A stretch of DNA of 64,000 bases from positions 1 to 64,000 of the forward strand of contig JAJVIM010000023.1 of NCBI GenBank assembly GCA_022071955.1, given 5' to 3'. The stretch comes from Anaerolineae bacterium (GTDB lineage: Bacteria > Chloroflexota > Anaerolineae > 4572-78 > J111). Both the position numbers and the translations under genes were made by a program. The notes under the pieces were generated by a model. It ran no database searches. It saw nothing but the letters and a program-made list of their open reading frames with translations, and was not told the origin of the DNA. Position 1 is the first letter of the stretch, and each line of letters starts with the position of its first letter. Positions 40,376 to 50,140 of this stretch are shown here, one piece after another.

Positions 40376-41801
40376 TTGGAAACGCCACGTGTCCCGCAAA
40401 CAGTTGGAGTGGTTCAATAACCAGCCAGGGAAATACGCCCAGCGCTATAGTGATTACCGTGAGCATAGCAATAATCACCAAAATTGCGTAGGGTTCCTCA
40501 AAGCGCAGGTTGAGGCCGTTGCTGCGCACCGGCTGTGCCGGTGGCTTTAACAATGCCCGCAGCCCGCGCAAAAAGCCGGCCGTAGTGCCCAACGCGCCGG
40601 CCAGCAGAAAAATAGTGCCCCGAATATCCACCTCTGCCAGCGGGCGAATGGCCTGCCAAAATGGCGGGAATCCGGCCGTAAACGGCGCGCCCGCCAGCGT
40701 TAATCCGCCCACTATCAAGCCCACGGTGGCGACAGGCATGGTATAGGCCGCGCCCCGCACCCACGAAAAACCGACACTGGCGCTGCCAATATTCAGCGTA
40801 GACAGGCTGGCCGCGATTAAAATCAGCGCCAGCGCCCGCACCGTTAGCCCCACCAAAACGGTGACAACTGCGGCCGGGCCGCCCAGCCCCAGCACGGTAA
40901 TGATGCAGCCCATATTGAACAAAGCCGCATACCCCAGCATTTCGCTAAACCCGCGCTGAATGGCCGCCAAAACGCCACCGGCAAAGGCCGTGGTCACACC
41001 GGCAATGATGATGGCGCCAACCAGATACTGCGAGTCTACCAGCCAGGGTAAATCTGCCAGCAGATGCATCAGCGTAGAAACTGCAACAATGGGGAAAGCG
41101 ATCAACACAAACGCGGCCGTCACCGGTACCGACTCGGCGGCGGTGTTGGTCATCCAACTGTGAAACGGAATGACTGCCAGCCAGATGGCAAAGCCCAACC
41201 CAACAAACAACGCAATCTGTTCCAGATTTTCCGGGGTCACAATTGTGCCGGATAACTGGTAATCATCAATATCGCGGGCGGCCAGCAAAAACAGCGGCGC
41301 CGCCAACGACACCAAAATTATAAAGCGCAGTGAGGCCCGGGTTGACTCCAGCCGTTCGGTCTGAATGACAAACACCATTAAAATGGCGGCCAGTTCAATT
41401 AAAATGGCCGTAATCCCCAAATGGCGAGACATACTGGCCGCGACAAACAGGCCTAAAATGATCAGCGCGGCGGGGTAGAAAAATCGACCCTGCTGGCCGG
41501 TTTGGCGCAAATAAGTGAGCGCCCGGCGCTGAGTCGGTTGGGCGGCGGTTAAGAATATCAAAATAACAAACAACAGCGCCGTTGAGCCAAACAGCAACGC
41601 CAGCATCACCTTTGAGAGCGAATCCAGTTCGATGGTGCGGCCCAGCAGGTTCAGCACCACACCCGGGGGAAGCTGGACCGCCAGCCAGGCTAAAAACAGC
41701 ACCGTGAGCACGGCCAGTACCGCCCCGGCCCGCAGCCGGCGCAGCAAAAAAACAAGCGTGGCCGCGCCAATTGGAACTCCAACCAGTAGCAGGTGCGGCA
41801 T
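40368..41801 (-). CDS. NuoN/NuoM-like membrane protein lacking proton-path lysines
   Basis: 477 residues, about 14 transmembrane helices, homologous to the antiporter-like subunits of complex I (Proton_antipo_M type). The recognisable core is IWLAVIPFHSWMTNTAAES (about 206-224) and AGAPFTAGFPPFWQAI further on. The glutamate of TM5 (about E136) is kept, but the TM7 lysine position five residues before the proline of PFH is Trp 207, and the TM8 region (234-243) has no lysine. No hydrophilic subunits of complex I are near. Likely a membrane partner of the next two proteins, perhaps not a proton pump. Confidence 0.75.
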   Translation of the reverse strand: MPHLLLVGVPIGAATLVFLLRRLRAGAVLAVLTVLFLAWLAVQLPPGVVLNLLGRTIELDSLSKVMLALLFGSTALLFVILIFLTAAQPTQRRALTYLRQTGQQGRFFYPAALIILGLFVAASMSRHLGITAILIELAAILMVFVIQTERLESTRASLRFIILVSLAAPLFLLAARDIDDYQLSGTIVTPENLEQIALFVGLGFAIWLAVIPFHSWMTNTAAESVPVTAAFVLIAFPIVAVSTLMHLLADLPWLVDSQYLVGAIIIAGVTTAFAGGVLAAIQRGFSEMLGYAALFNMGCIITVLGLGGPAAVVTVLVGLTVRALALILIAASLSTLNIGSASVGFSWVRGAAYTMPVATVGLIVGGLTLAGAPFTAGFPPFWQAIRPLAEVDIRGTIFLLAGALGTTAGFLRGLRALLKPPAQPVRSNGLNLRFEEPYAILVIIAMLTVITIALGVFPWLVIEPLQLFAGHVAFPIK

Positions 41802-42514
41802 TACACATCCTCCTCCAGGCGTGCGCCACGCACCACGGTCAGGTAGCCAATCGATAGCGCCAGCAGCAAATTAACGCTACCCCACAAACCGGTTAACAGC
41901 AGGCTGCTCTCCCGGGAAACATAATACAAGCCAAAACCGGTCAACAGGGTAAACAGGCCGTGTCCGGCCTTCATGGGATCTTCTGTGAGCATGAGCACGC
42001 CCAGCCCGGCCAGCACCAGCCAGTAAATAGCGGTGGTAATGGCCGGCGACAGTGGTGACAGCGGCATCGAGCGAGCCACCGTAACCGCAATCAGCAGCAA
42101 AAGCAACCCAAAAACCAGCCGGAACATAGCGCCGGTGGGCGCAACCTGCCGGCGTCGATTTGTACCCAACAGGAAGTTTGATATCGCTGCCCAGTGGAAT
42201 TTTTGGTAGCCCGACGGATTATCCAAAGCGGCCACTGTAGCCGCAGAGGTGGTGCTCGCCGAGACCTGCCGCGCCGACAGAAATAAAATAGGGCAGACAA
42301 ACGCACCAATCAGCACGTTGAGCACAGCAATATCCGGCCGCACCAGGCGCGAGAGCATTAACCCAACCACAATATACTGCCCTAACAACGCCAAAATCAG
42401 CAGCCGCCAGTCGCGGGTAATCAAAATCAGACCGGCGGTAAAAACCAGTGCCAGCAAAGCTGTTTCATAACTAATAAATTGGAGTTCGCTTAAAACTTGC
42501 GGTAAAGTTGGCAT
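41801..42514 (-). CDS. Polytopic membrane protein of unknown function
   Basis: 237 residues with about seven hydrophobic helices and a cytosolic or external loop around 87-130 (SASTTSAATVAALDNPSGYQ). I recognise no family; the position between two antiporter-like genes would suit a NuoK, NuoJ or MrpB/C-like subunit, but no diagnostic motif was found. GGAGG near its 3' end serves the following gene, whose start overlaps the stop by one base; only six bases separate it from the preceding gene. The three genes are thus one translation unit. Confidence 0.65.
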   Translation of the reverse strand: MPTLPQVLSELQFISYETALLALVFTAGLILITRDWRLLILALLGQYIVVGLMLSRLVRPDIAVLNVLIGAFVCPILFLSARQVSASTTSAATVAALDNPSGYQKFHWAAISNFLLGTNRRRQVAPTGAMFRLVFGLLLLLIAVTVARSMPLSPLSPAITTAIYWLVLAGLGVLMLTEDPMKAGHGLFTLLTGFGLYYVSRESSLLLTGLWGSVNLLLALSIGYLTVVRGARLEEDV

Positions 42515-42520
42515 AGCCGC

Positions 42521-44182
42521 TCAGTTCAAAAGAATGATAATCATACCCACCAGGGCCACAACCATGGCCCAGGCAAAATAATGCTGGCCTTCTAAAACGA
42601 GTTGCACCCGCAAAATCAGCCGGGACATCAAATAGAACAGGTCATCGGCCCAACGCAGCGCATTCCGGCCGGTTTCCGGTTCAAGAGCGATGGCCGGCCA
42701 AAACGTGAGTCGAGCCTGAAGCTGGGGTTTGAAATACCCCAAAGCGCCGGCCGCGGCTACCACGCCAACCATCACAATCATACTGAAGGTAGTGGCATCG
42801 GTTTGAAACAGAGGCCGGCCCGGGCTGACAATTGAAAACAAGATAAACGGTCCCAGTCCGGGCGTTAAAAATGGAACCATCGCCAAAATTCCAACCATCG
42901 AGCGGCGCAGATTTTGCTCCTGCCCGCGTACCAGCCAGCGCCAGTAAAGTAGCAACCCGCTCAAAGCCAGCGCCTCGGCCAGCGCCACTACCAGCATAAT
43001 AGGCAAACTATCTACGCGAAAGAGCGATTGGTAACTGGCGGCCCGAAAAATCCAGCCCAGCGACAGCGGCACGCCCACCAACGTGGCCGTCGACATAACC
43101 GCCGGCAAATACGGCCACGACCACGCGCCTTCTGAAAATTGGGGGCGGCCCAGCGCCGGCGTAGCCCACAATGCCACCAAACTGAGCAGCAAGCCCACAG
43201 CAAACGCCGTCGCGGCCCGCACATCGAGGGGCGCGGCCAGCAGCGGCAGCAAAGCCAGGGTTAACCCCAGCCCGGTCACCAGCCCGGTGCGCAGTTCGCG
43301 CAGTTGGCCGGGGGTTGGCTCCGCGCCGGGCGCATCATTTTCGGCGCTGCCGACCAGCCAGGTTAAAAAACCACCCAGCAGCATGGTAATAACGGTTAGC
43401 CACATCAACGGATACGGCAGCGGCTGATGCAGGCTTCTGGCTACCAAAAATAACCCCACCCCGGCCGACAGAACCAGGTACGCCAGCCGTTCGTCATCGC
43501 GCCAGCGGCGATTGGCGGCAAATTCAACCAGCGGATACAGCCCCAGCCGCAGCCACAACACCACCCCCAGCGCGTACCGGCCGAGCGTGCTGCCATCGCC
43601 GGGAGCGAGGCTGGCCAGCACCAGCGCCACGCCGGTGAAAACGCCCAAAAATAACCGGCTGACCCCAATATTGTGCTGGCCTTTGCTGATCCAAACCACC
43701 GCGGTGACCACGTCGAAGGCGACCACGGCGTATAAAATTGTCAGCCCATTGGCCGAAACAAACAGGCTACAGGCGGCGGTGCCCATCAATAACCAGCCCA
43801 GCAATCGGATAGGGGGGGCATCGGATGAGGGGGCGTCGTACAGGTCTGAACTGAGCAGGGTAACCGCCAGCAAAGCCAGTAACAGCACCAGCAAAAACGG
43901 CAGGCTGAGCAGATCGACGCGGGCGGTCAGCGCGGCCACAGACTCGGTGGTGGAGAAGTTCCAGCCGGAGAGCAGGGCCAATTCCTGGCTGGGGTCATCG
44001 CTGATATACGTAACCGGCACAAACAACACCGATAACAGACACAACCCAACCAGCACCGGAGCGCCAACGCCCCAATGAATGCGTTTGTCGGTGGGGAGCA
44101 GGGGCAGCACACCATACAAAATGAAGGCGCTCAGCAGCAAACCTGCTGCCGGCGCCAGCGGAAACAACCAGGATCCTAGCAT
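42521..44182 (-). CDS. NuoL/ND5-like membrane protein
   Basis: 553 residues, about 15 transmembrane helices. Its C-terminal segment (FWPAIALEPETGRNALRWAD then RVQLVLEGQHYFAWAMVVAL) has the lateral-helix-like ending of NuoL, MrpA or formate-hydrogenlyase antiporter subunits. At the TM7 lysine position (five residues before Pro 217) there is Arg 212 in LWLRLGLYPLVEF. The overall similarity to antiporter families is weak, so assignment rests on topology and context. First gene of the three-gene unit, starting 160 bases after ftsZ's end. Confidence 0.65.
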   Translation of the reverse strand: MLGSWLFPLAPAAGLLLSAFILYGVLPLLPTDKRIHWGVGAPVLVGLCLLSVLFVPVTYISDDPSQELALLSGWNFSTTESVAALTARVDLLSLPFLLVLLLALLAVTLLSSDLYDAPSSDAPPIRLLGWLLMGTAACSLFVSANGLTILYAVVAFDVVTAVVWISKGQHNIGVSRLFLGVFTGVALVLASLAPGDGSTLGRYALGVVLWLRLGLYPLVEFAANRRWRDDERLAYLVLSAGVGLFLVARSLHQPLPYPLMWLTVITMLLGGFLTWLVGSAENDAPGAEPTPGQLRELRTGLVTGLGLTLALLPLLAAPLDVRAATAFAVGLLLSLVALWATPALGRPQFSEGAWSWPYLPAVMSTATLVGVPLSLGWIFRAASYQSLFRVDSLPIMLVVALAEALALSGLLLYWRWLVRGQEQNLRRSMVGILAMVPFLTPGLGPFILFSIVSPGRPLFQTDATTFSMIVMVGVVAAAGALGYFKPQLQARLTFWPAIALEPETGRNALRWADDLFYLMSRLILRVQLVLEGQHYFAWAMVVALVGMIIILLN

Positions 44183-44234
44183 AAGACAGAAATTTTATCA
44201 CAGGCGGGGCGGTTTGAAAAATGCGCCGCGACAC

Positions 44235-44268
44235 AAAAAAGACGCCTCTGGTGTTGCCACCAGAGGCG
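44235..44268 (-). terminator. Terminator of the dcw operon after ftsZ
   Basis: CGCCTCTGGTG (44243-44253) pairs with CACCAGAGGCG (44258-44268); on the minus strand TC and six Ts follow. It separates ftsZ from the membrane-protein unit on the same strand. Confidence 0.92.
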
Positions 44269-44341
44269 CAGCGGGGATGCGGTGTGTGGTTTACCTGCCA
44301 CACTCAGGCCGTAGGAAGGGAGGTATTAGCGAATTTAGTTT

Positions 44342-45514
<1,173 letters not shown>

Positions 45515-45550
45515 TATTGCTCTCCCCGTTGGCAAGAAAAACTACTTTAT

Positions 45551-46774
45551 TTAACCTGGCAGAAACGCTTTGAGCCACCCCGGCATTTTGAGCGAACTTC
45601 GCGTTGGCTGCTGGCTTGGTTGGGGCAAATCGTGAGAAATCCCCCACCGCAGCAAGCCCACGCTGGTTGCAAATGCCGGGCTGTGCAAGGTATCTACCAA
45701 TCCCCGCAAATTTTCCGGTTCGCCAACCCGTGTTGGCAAGCCCATAACATCACGCGCCAAATCTTTGAGACCGGGCAACTGGGCAGTGCCGCCGCACAAC
45801 ACCAACCCGGCCGGCAACAGGCCATCGTAGCCGCTGCGTTTGATCTCTTTGAGCACCAGCTCAAAAATTTCTTCGGCGCGCGCTTCGATGATTTCGGCCA
45901 GATAGTGGCGCGGCACCTGATGCTGGCCATCCTCGCCAAAGACATCGATCTTAACCATTTCTTCCGGCATTACCGCCTGCGGCTGGGCGTGCCCATACTT
46001 GATTTTGATCTCTTCGGCGGAGTTGTACGGCGTGCGCAACCCAATGGCGATGTCGTTGGTAATTTGCTCGCCGCCGGTGGGCAAAACCACCGTGTGCCAG
46101 ATGCTGCCTTCAATAAAAATGGCGATGTCGGTAGTGCCGCCGCCAATATCAACCAGCACCACGCCCATTTCACGCTCAATGTCGGTGAGCACGGCCTCGC
46201 CGGAGGCCAGCGGCTCCAGCACCAGCGAATCGATCTGCACACCGGTTTGCTGTACGCACTTGATCAGGTTGCGGATTGAAGGCGTAGCCCCGGTGACAAT
46301 GTGGGCCTCTACTTCAAGCCGATAGGCCTGCATGCCAATGGGATCACGCACCCCGTCGTCGCCATCAACCGAGAAGCCGCGCGGAATAATGTGCAGGATT
46401 TCGCGGTTGTGCGGAATATCGATGGCCCGCGCCGATTCCAGCGCCCGTTCAACATCAACCGGGCGAATTCCCCGTTCACCCCGGCTGATGGCAATGACGC
46501 CTCGGCTATTGATAGCGTTAATGTGCGCGCCAGCCACCCCAACATAGGCGCTGGCAATTTCGTACCCGGAAGTGCGCTCGGCCCGCTGTACAGACTCGGT
46601 AATGGCCGAGGTGACTTCGTTAACATTAACCACCACACCTTTGCGAATGCCTTTTGAAGGCACATTCCCCACACCAACAATCCGCATCAAATTTTCCGGA
46701 GGAGGGCCAACTTCGGCAATGAGCGTGCATATTTTTGTGGTGCCAACATCCAGGGCAACAACAGTGCGCTCCAC
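45551..46774 (-). CDS. ftsA: Cell division protein FtsA
   Basis: 407 residues, actin-like ATPase that tethers FtsZ to the membrane. VVALDVGTTKICTLIAEV starts the fold; VLVDIGGGTTDIAIF carries the phosphate-2 loop, and GLVLCGGTAQLPGLKDLA the adenosine region. The C-terminal SSLKMPGWLKAFLPG is an amphipathic membrane-targeting helix. The gene has its own promoter (46893-46921) in an otherwise compact operon, which allows extra ftsAZ expression. Confidence 0.97.
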   Translation of the reverse strand: MERTVVALDVGTTKICTLIAEVGPPPENLMRIVGVGNVPSKGIRKGVVVNVNEVTSAITESVQRAERTSGYEIASAYVGVAGAHINAINSRGVIAISRGERGIRPVDVERALESARAIDIPHNREILHIIPRGFSVDGDDGVRDPIGMQAYRLEVEAHIVTGATPSIRNLIKCVQQTGVQIDSLVLEPLASGEAVLTDIEREMGVVLVDIGGGTTDIAIFIEGSIWHTVVLPTGGEQITNDIAIGLRTPYNSAEEIKIKYGHAQPQAVMPEEMVKIDVFGEDGQHQVPRHYLAEIIEARAEEIFELVLKEIKRSGYDGLLPAGLVLCGGTAQLPGLKDLARDVMGLPTRVGEPENLRGLVDTLHSPAFATSVGLLRWGISHDLPQPSQQPTRSSLKMPGWLKAFLPG

Positions 46775-46892
46775 CTAAACCTCCTCCTTATTGGGCTTGT
46801 GGTGTGGCAAACTACTCCATTTACCGGCGGTGGGGGTTACCGGGCCTTCTCCCAGACTAGAATTCTGATAAAACCGGTAAGATGTAAAGTGT

Positions 46893-46921
46893 AGTGTACC
46901 ACAACATATAGTATTTTGCAA
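46893..46921 (-). promoter_or_regulatory. Internal promoter for ftsAZ
   Basis: On the minus strand TTGCAA (46921-46916), 17-base spacer, TACACT (46898-46893), 119 bases before ftsA. It lies in the only sizeable gap (46775-47000) of the dcw cluster; no other feature is seen there. Confidence 0.68.
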
Positions 46922-47000
46922 TAGTTGCACCCACAACATCTTGTATTTTTCCTTAAAATTACTATGTGAAGCCCGGTTAAATCCTGCAAATTTTTAAATT

Positions 47001-47909
47001 TTAAGGTCGCCTTTGGGGCGGATAAACCGGCTGGCGCTGCTGCGGAAACGGAAGCGGCACAGGCCGGGGTTGAAGCAGCGGCGCGGTAATTTTGAATTCT
47101 GGTTTGAGTTTGTACACCGGCCGCAACGGGTTGCGCACGTCAATATACAGCGGTGGCTGTTTTTCCTGCCGCAGATCGGGCAGCAGGGCGCTCAGCACCA
47201 TCAGCTTGGCCCGCATGTCGCTGCCGTTGCCCAAATACACCGGCCAGCCTTCGGGGGTGGCCACAATCAAGCCTTTGGCCCGGGTGTGCCGGATGACGGT
47301 TACGTTGGGCACCAGCAGTTGCAGCGCCTGCGCGCCGGTAATGATCGTTTGGTCAATTTGATACCCCACTTCCAGCGGCTGCATATCGTCATCAATAATT
47401 TTGAGCATGCCCTCTACTTCGGTGCGGGGCGGCACCACCGTGCCTTCCTGATCCACCCACCAAACCTTGTCACCGGTTTGCCACAGCACCTGCGGCTTGC
47501 GCTCCGTTACCGCGATGGACACCCGCGCCGGCAGCGTAATTGTCACTTCCGCCGATTTGATGTTGGGTAGCGCAGCGATTTTGGCCGCCACCTGCTCGGG
47601 GTTGAGCCAAAACACGCTCTGGCTGTCGATGCCGCTGGCCCGGTAAATTTCCAGCCGTGACAGGGCCTGGTTGCCGGAAATATCCGCGCCGTACACAAAA
47701 AAGGCCGGCAGGGTAAACAACCAGTACAGCAGCAGCCCCAACCCGCCGAGCGCAGCCAGCCCGCTGAGCTTGTGCCCGCGCATCTGCCAAAATCTGAACA
47801 GTGGCGACAGCGACAGCGTGGGGCCGGCCACAACCGGCTGCATACGGACAGATTGCGCTCCCAGGCGCATTTCTGAGCGGCGGCGGCGGCGCTTTTTGGC
47901 TCCAAACAT
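47001..47909 (-). CDS. ftsQ: Cell division protein FtsQ (POTRA)
   Basis: 302 residues. An arginine-rich cytosolic N-terminus (KKRRRRRSEMR), one transmembrane helix (about 49-69) and an external POTRA domain beginning FFVYGADISGNQALSRLEIY, then a beta domain with ERKPQVLW and WWVDQEGTVVPP. It recruits FtsB/L to the septum. The tail (about 275-302) is Pro/Arg-rich. Starts one base into the ddl stop; the 3' end faces the ftsAZ promoter gap. Confidence 0.9.
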   Translation of the reverse strand: MFGAKKRRRRRSEMRLGAQSVRMQPVVAGPTLSLSPLFRFWQMRGHKLSGLAALGGLGLLLYWLFTLPAFFVYGADISGNQALSRLEIYRASGIDSQSVFWLNPEQVAAKIAALPNIKSAEVTITLPARVSIAVTERKPQVLWQTGDKVWWVDQEGTVVPPRTEVEGMLKIIDDDMQPLEVGYQIDQTIITGAQALQLLVPNVTVIRHTRAKGLIVATPEGWPVYLGNGSDMRAKLMVLSALLPDLRQEKQPPLYIDVRNPLRPVYKLKPEFKITAPLLQPRPVPLPFPQQRQPVYPPQRRP

Positions 47910-49030
47910 TATTCGGCCGTACTCACATCAAACGTGGTGCGTGACTGTTGTTTTTCTCCGTGGCGCTCAATGGCCAGTTCAATCAGCCGGTCTACCAACT
48001 CGCTGTAGGAAAGCCCGCTGGCCGCCCACAATTTGGGATACATGCTGATCTGTGTAAAGCCGGGCATGGTGTTGATTTCGTTCAGGTACACCTGGCCGGT
48101 TGATTTATCCAGCAAAAAGTCGCAGCGAGCCAGGCCGGCGCAATCGAGCACTTTAAACGCGGTCACGGCCAATTGCTGAATTTCGGCTACCTGCGCTGGC
48201 TCCAGCGGCGCGGGGATGATCAGGTTTGAGCTTTCGTCGATGTATTTGGCGGCGTAGCTATAAAATTCGCGCGAGGGGATAATTTCACCCGGCACCGACG
48301 CGATGGGATCATCGTTGCCCAGCACGCTCACTTCAATTTCGCGGGCGTCAACGCCCTGTTCCACCAGCAATTTGCGGTCGTATTGGGCGGCGTCGGTCAG
48401 GCCGGCGGCCAGTTCGGCCCGATTGCGGCATTTGTGAATCCCCACGCTGCTGCCCAAATTGGCCGGTTTCACAAACACAGGGTAGTACAATCCCTGCTCG
48501 CAGCGCGACAGCATGGCCTCCGGCTGCTGCTGCCAATCGCGGCGCAAAAGCGTTACGTGCGGCACAATCGGCAGGTTGTGTGCCTTAAAAATATCTTTGG
48601 CCACGGCTTTGTCCATCCCTACCGCGCTGCCCAGCACCCCCGCGCCCACATACGGCACGCCGACCAGCTCCAAAAAGCCCTGCACGGTGCCATCTTCGCC
48701 AAAAGGGCCGTGCAGCACCGGAAAAACTACATCCAGCGCGCCGGTTTCGGCAATGGGTAGAGTCAGCGATCTGTCCTCCGCCGTTTCAGCCGGCAAATGG
48801 CCCAGCACCGGGTGGCCGGCGGCGGCATCGAGCAGTTTTTGGTGCACGTCTGGCCCGGTTAGCCACTGCCCCGTTTTGGTAATGCCGATGGGCACAATTT
48901 CGTATTTGGTTTTATCCATCGCGCCCATTACACCCCGGGCCGAGGTGAGGCTCACTTCGTGCTCACCACTCTGGCCGCCAAACAGCACGCCGACGCGCAA
49001 TTTCCGTTTGGGTTTCTCAGTTGAACTCAC
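47909..49030 (-). CDS. ddl: D-alanine-D-alanine ligase
   Basis: 373 residues. ATP-grasp enzyme making D-Ala-D-Ala for peptidoglycan. The N-terminal VLFGGQSGEHEVSLTSAR, the ATP-grasp core (VFVKPANLGSSVGIHKC) and the metal-binding YLNEINTMPGFTQISMYP are complete. The GTG at 49030 is preferred over TTG 49036 because GAGG stands six bases ahead and murB is read just before; it overlaps the murB end by 14 bases. Located between ftsQ and murB, the usual place in dcw clusters. Confidence 0.95.
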   Translation of the reverse strand: MSSTEKPKRKLRVGVLFGGQSGEHEVSLTSARGVMGAMDKTKYEIVPIGITKTGQWLTGPDVHQKLLDAAAGHPVLGHLPAETAEDRSLTLPIAETGALDVVFPVLHGPFGEDGTVQGFLELVGVPYVGAGVLGSAVGMDKAVAKDIFKAHNLPIVPHVTLLRRDWQQQPEAMLSRCEQGLYYPVFVKPANLGSSVGIHKCRNRAELAAGLTDAAQYDRKLLVEQGVDAREIEVSVLGNDDPIASVPGEIIPSREFYSYAAKYIDESSNLIIPAPLEPAQVAEIQQLAVTAFKVLDCAGLARCDFLLDKSTGQVYLNEINTMPGFTQISMYPKLWAASGLSYSELVDRLIELAIERHGEKQQSRTTFDVSTAE

Positions 49031-49946
49031 CCACAACCTCGATTTCCAATTCTAAAGTCACTTCAAATTTTTTCTGAACCTCTGCCTGCACCAGCCGGAT
49101 CAACGCCAGCATATCGGCAGCGGTAGCATCGCCCAAATTTTGAAAAAAGTTGGCGTGCAGCGGCGATACCTGCGCCTGGCCAACCTGCGTCCCTTTTAGT
49201 CCGGCGGCGTCAATCAGCCGGCCGGCAAAATCGTCCGGCGGATTTTTAAACATGCTGCCCATTGTTGCGCCCGGCGGCTGGGTGCTTTTACGGCGCTCGT
49301 TAAAAGCGTTGAGCTGGGCCACAATCCGCGTTACCGGTTCCCAGGCTAGGAGCAGTTCGGCCTGTAACACAATCCAGGTGCGGCTTTCTCGCTTGAGCCG
49401 CGAGCTGCGATAGCCGTACTCAAACCAGCCCACCGGCTGCCACACCCGCCGCCCCTCCGGCGAAAGCAGTTCGGCCCGAACCAGATTGGCGGCCATATCG
49501 CTGCCGTAAGCGCCGGCATTGTTGGTCACCGCCCCGCCAATTGTACCGGGCACGCCCACCGCCCACTCCAATCCACTCAGTCCGCGCTGGGCGCAGCGCC
49601 GGGCCAGGCTGGGCAAAATCACACCGCTTTCCACCCGCACAACCGGCGCCTCGGCATCGGTGCCGGGAAAGGTGATATGCATGGCCCGATTGGCAATTAC
49701 CATCCCGCGAATCCCGCCATCGCCAATGAGCAGGTTAGCCCCGCTACCCAGCATAAATACCGGGATTTCAAACCGGCGGGCGATGGTGACGGCCTGCACC
49801 AGCTCATTTACCGAATTGACCGGCAGCCAGACATCGGCCGGGCCGCCCAGCCGGGCAGTTGTGTGCCGGGCCAGGGGTTCGTTGAGGCTCACCCTGTCGC
49901 CAAACACTACGTTGAGTTCGGCCAAAAATAATGTTGAATCGATCAT
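49017..49946 (-). CDS. murB: UDP-N-acetylenolpyruvoylglucosamine reductase
   Basis: 309 residues, FAD enzyme that reduces UDP-GlcNAc-enolpyruvate to UDP-MurNAc. FAD-binding PVFMLGSGANLLIGDGGI lies near 61-78; the catalytic serine is in GATMGSMFKNPP, with the Tyr loop GYRSSRLK (about 195) and the C-terminal glutamate in LEIEVVGEF. It is of the Type I/II-intermediate short size. Overlaps the 64-aa gene upstream by one base and ddl downstream. Confidence 0.95.
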   Translation of the reverse strand: MIDSTLFLAELNVVFGDRVSLNEPLARHTTARLGGPADVWLPVNSVNELVQAVTIARRFEIPVFMLGSGANLLIGDGGIRGMVIANRAMHITFPGTDAEAPVVRVESGVILPSLARRCAQRGLSGLEWAVGVPGTIGGAVTNNAGAYGSDMAANLVRAELLSPEGRRVWQPVGWFEYGYRSSRLKRESRTWIVLQAELLLAWEPVTRIVAQLNAFNERRKSTQPPGATMGSMFKNPPDDFAGRLIDAAGLKGTQVGQAQVSPLHANFFQNLGDATAADMLALIRLVQAEVQKKFEVTLELEIEVVGEFN

Positions 49947-50140
49947 CAGGCAGCGTTAGACAGCTCGTCCTCTCGTTGGAGTCTGGCAATGAGCCGCTGC
50001 ACCGCAGCCCGTTTGCCGGCCCGGCTGAGCGTCAGCTCTTTAAAGCGGAGCATCTCGGCCGCTTCCGGCGGCGACAGTTCGGGTGCGGCCGGCGGCTGCG
50101 GTTCCGGGCGTGTTGCCAGCTTGAGATTTTTTTTACGCAT
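49946..50140 (-). CDS. Small hypothetical protein in the dcw cluster
   Basis: 64 residues between murC and murB, overlapping both neighbours by one base (TAATG and TGATG). A proline-rich start (TRPEPQPPAAPELSPPEAAE) is followed by a basic helix-forming region (LRFKELTLSRAGKRAAVQRL). No family recognised and no transmembrane segment. Its coupling to both Mur genes supports that it is a real gene rather than a spurious ORF. Confidence 0.72.
   Translation of the reverse strand: MRKKNLKLATRPEPQPPAAPELSPPEAAEMLRFKELTLSRAGKRAAVQRLIARLQREDELSNAA

Noticed and set aside
40368..44182. Complex I operon
   Set aside because: Only antiporter-like membrane subunits are present; no NuoB/C/D/E/F/G/I-like genes or quinone-site motifs are seen.
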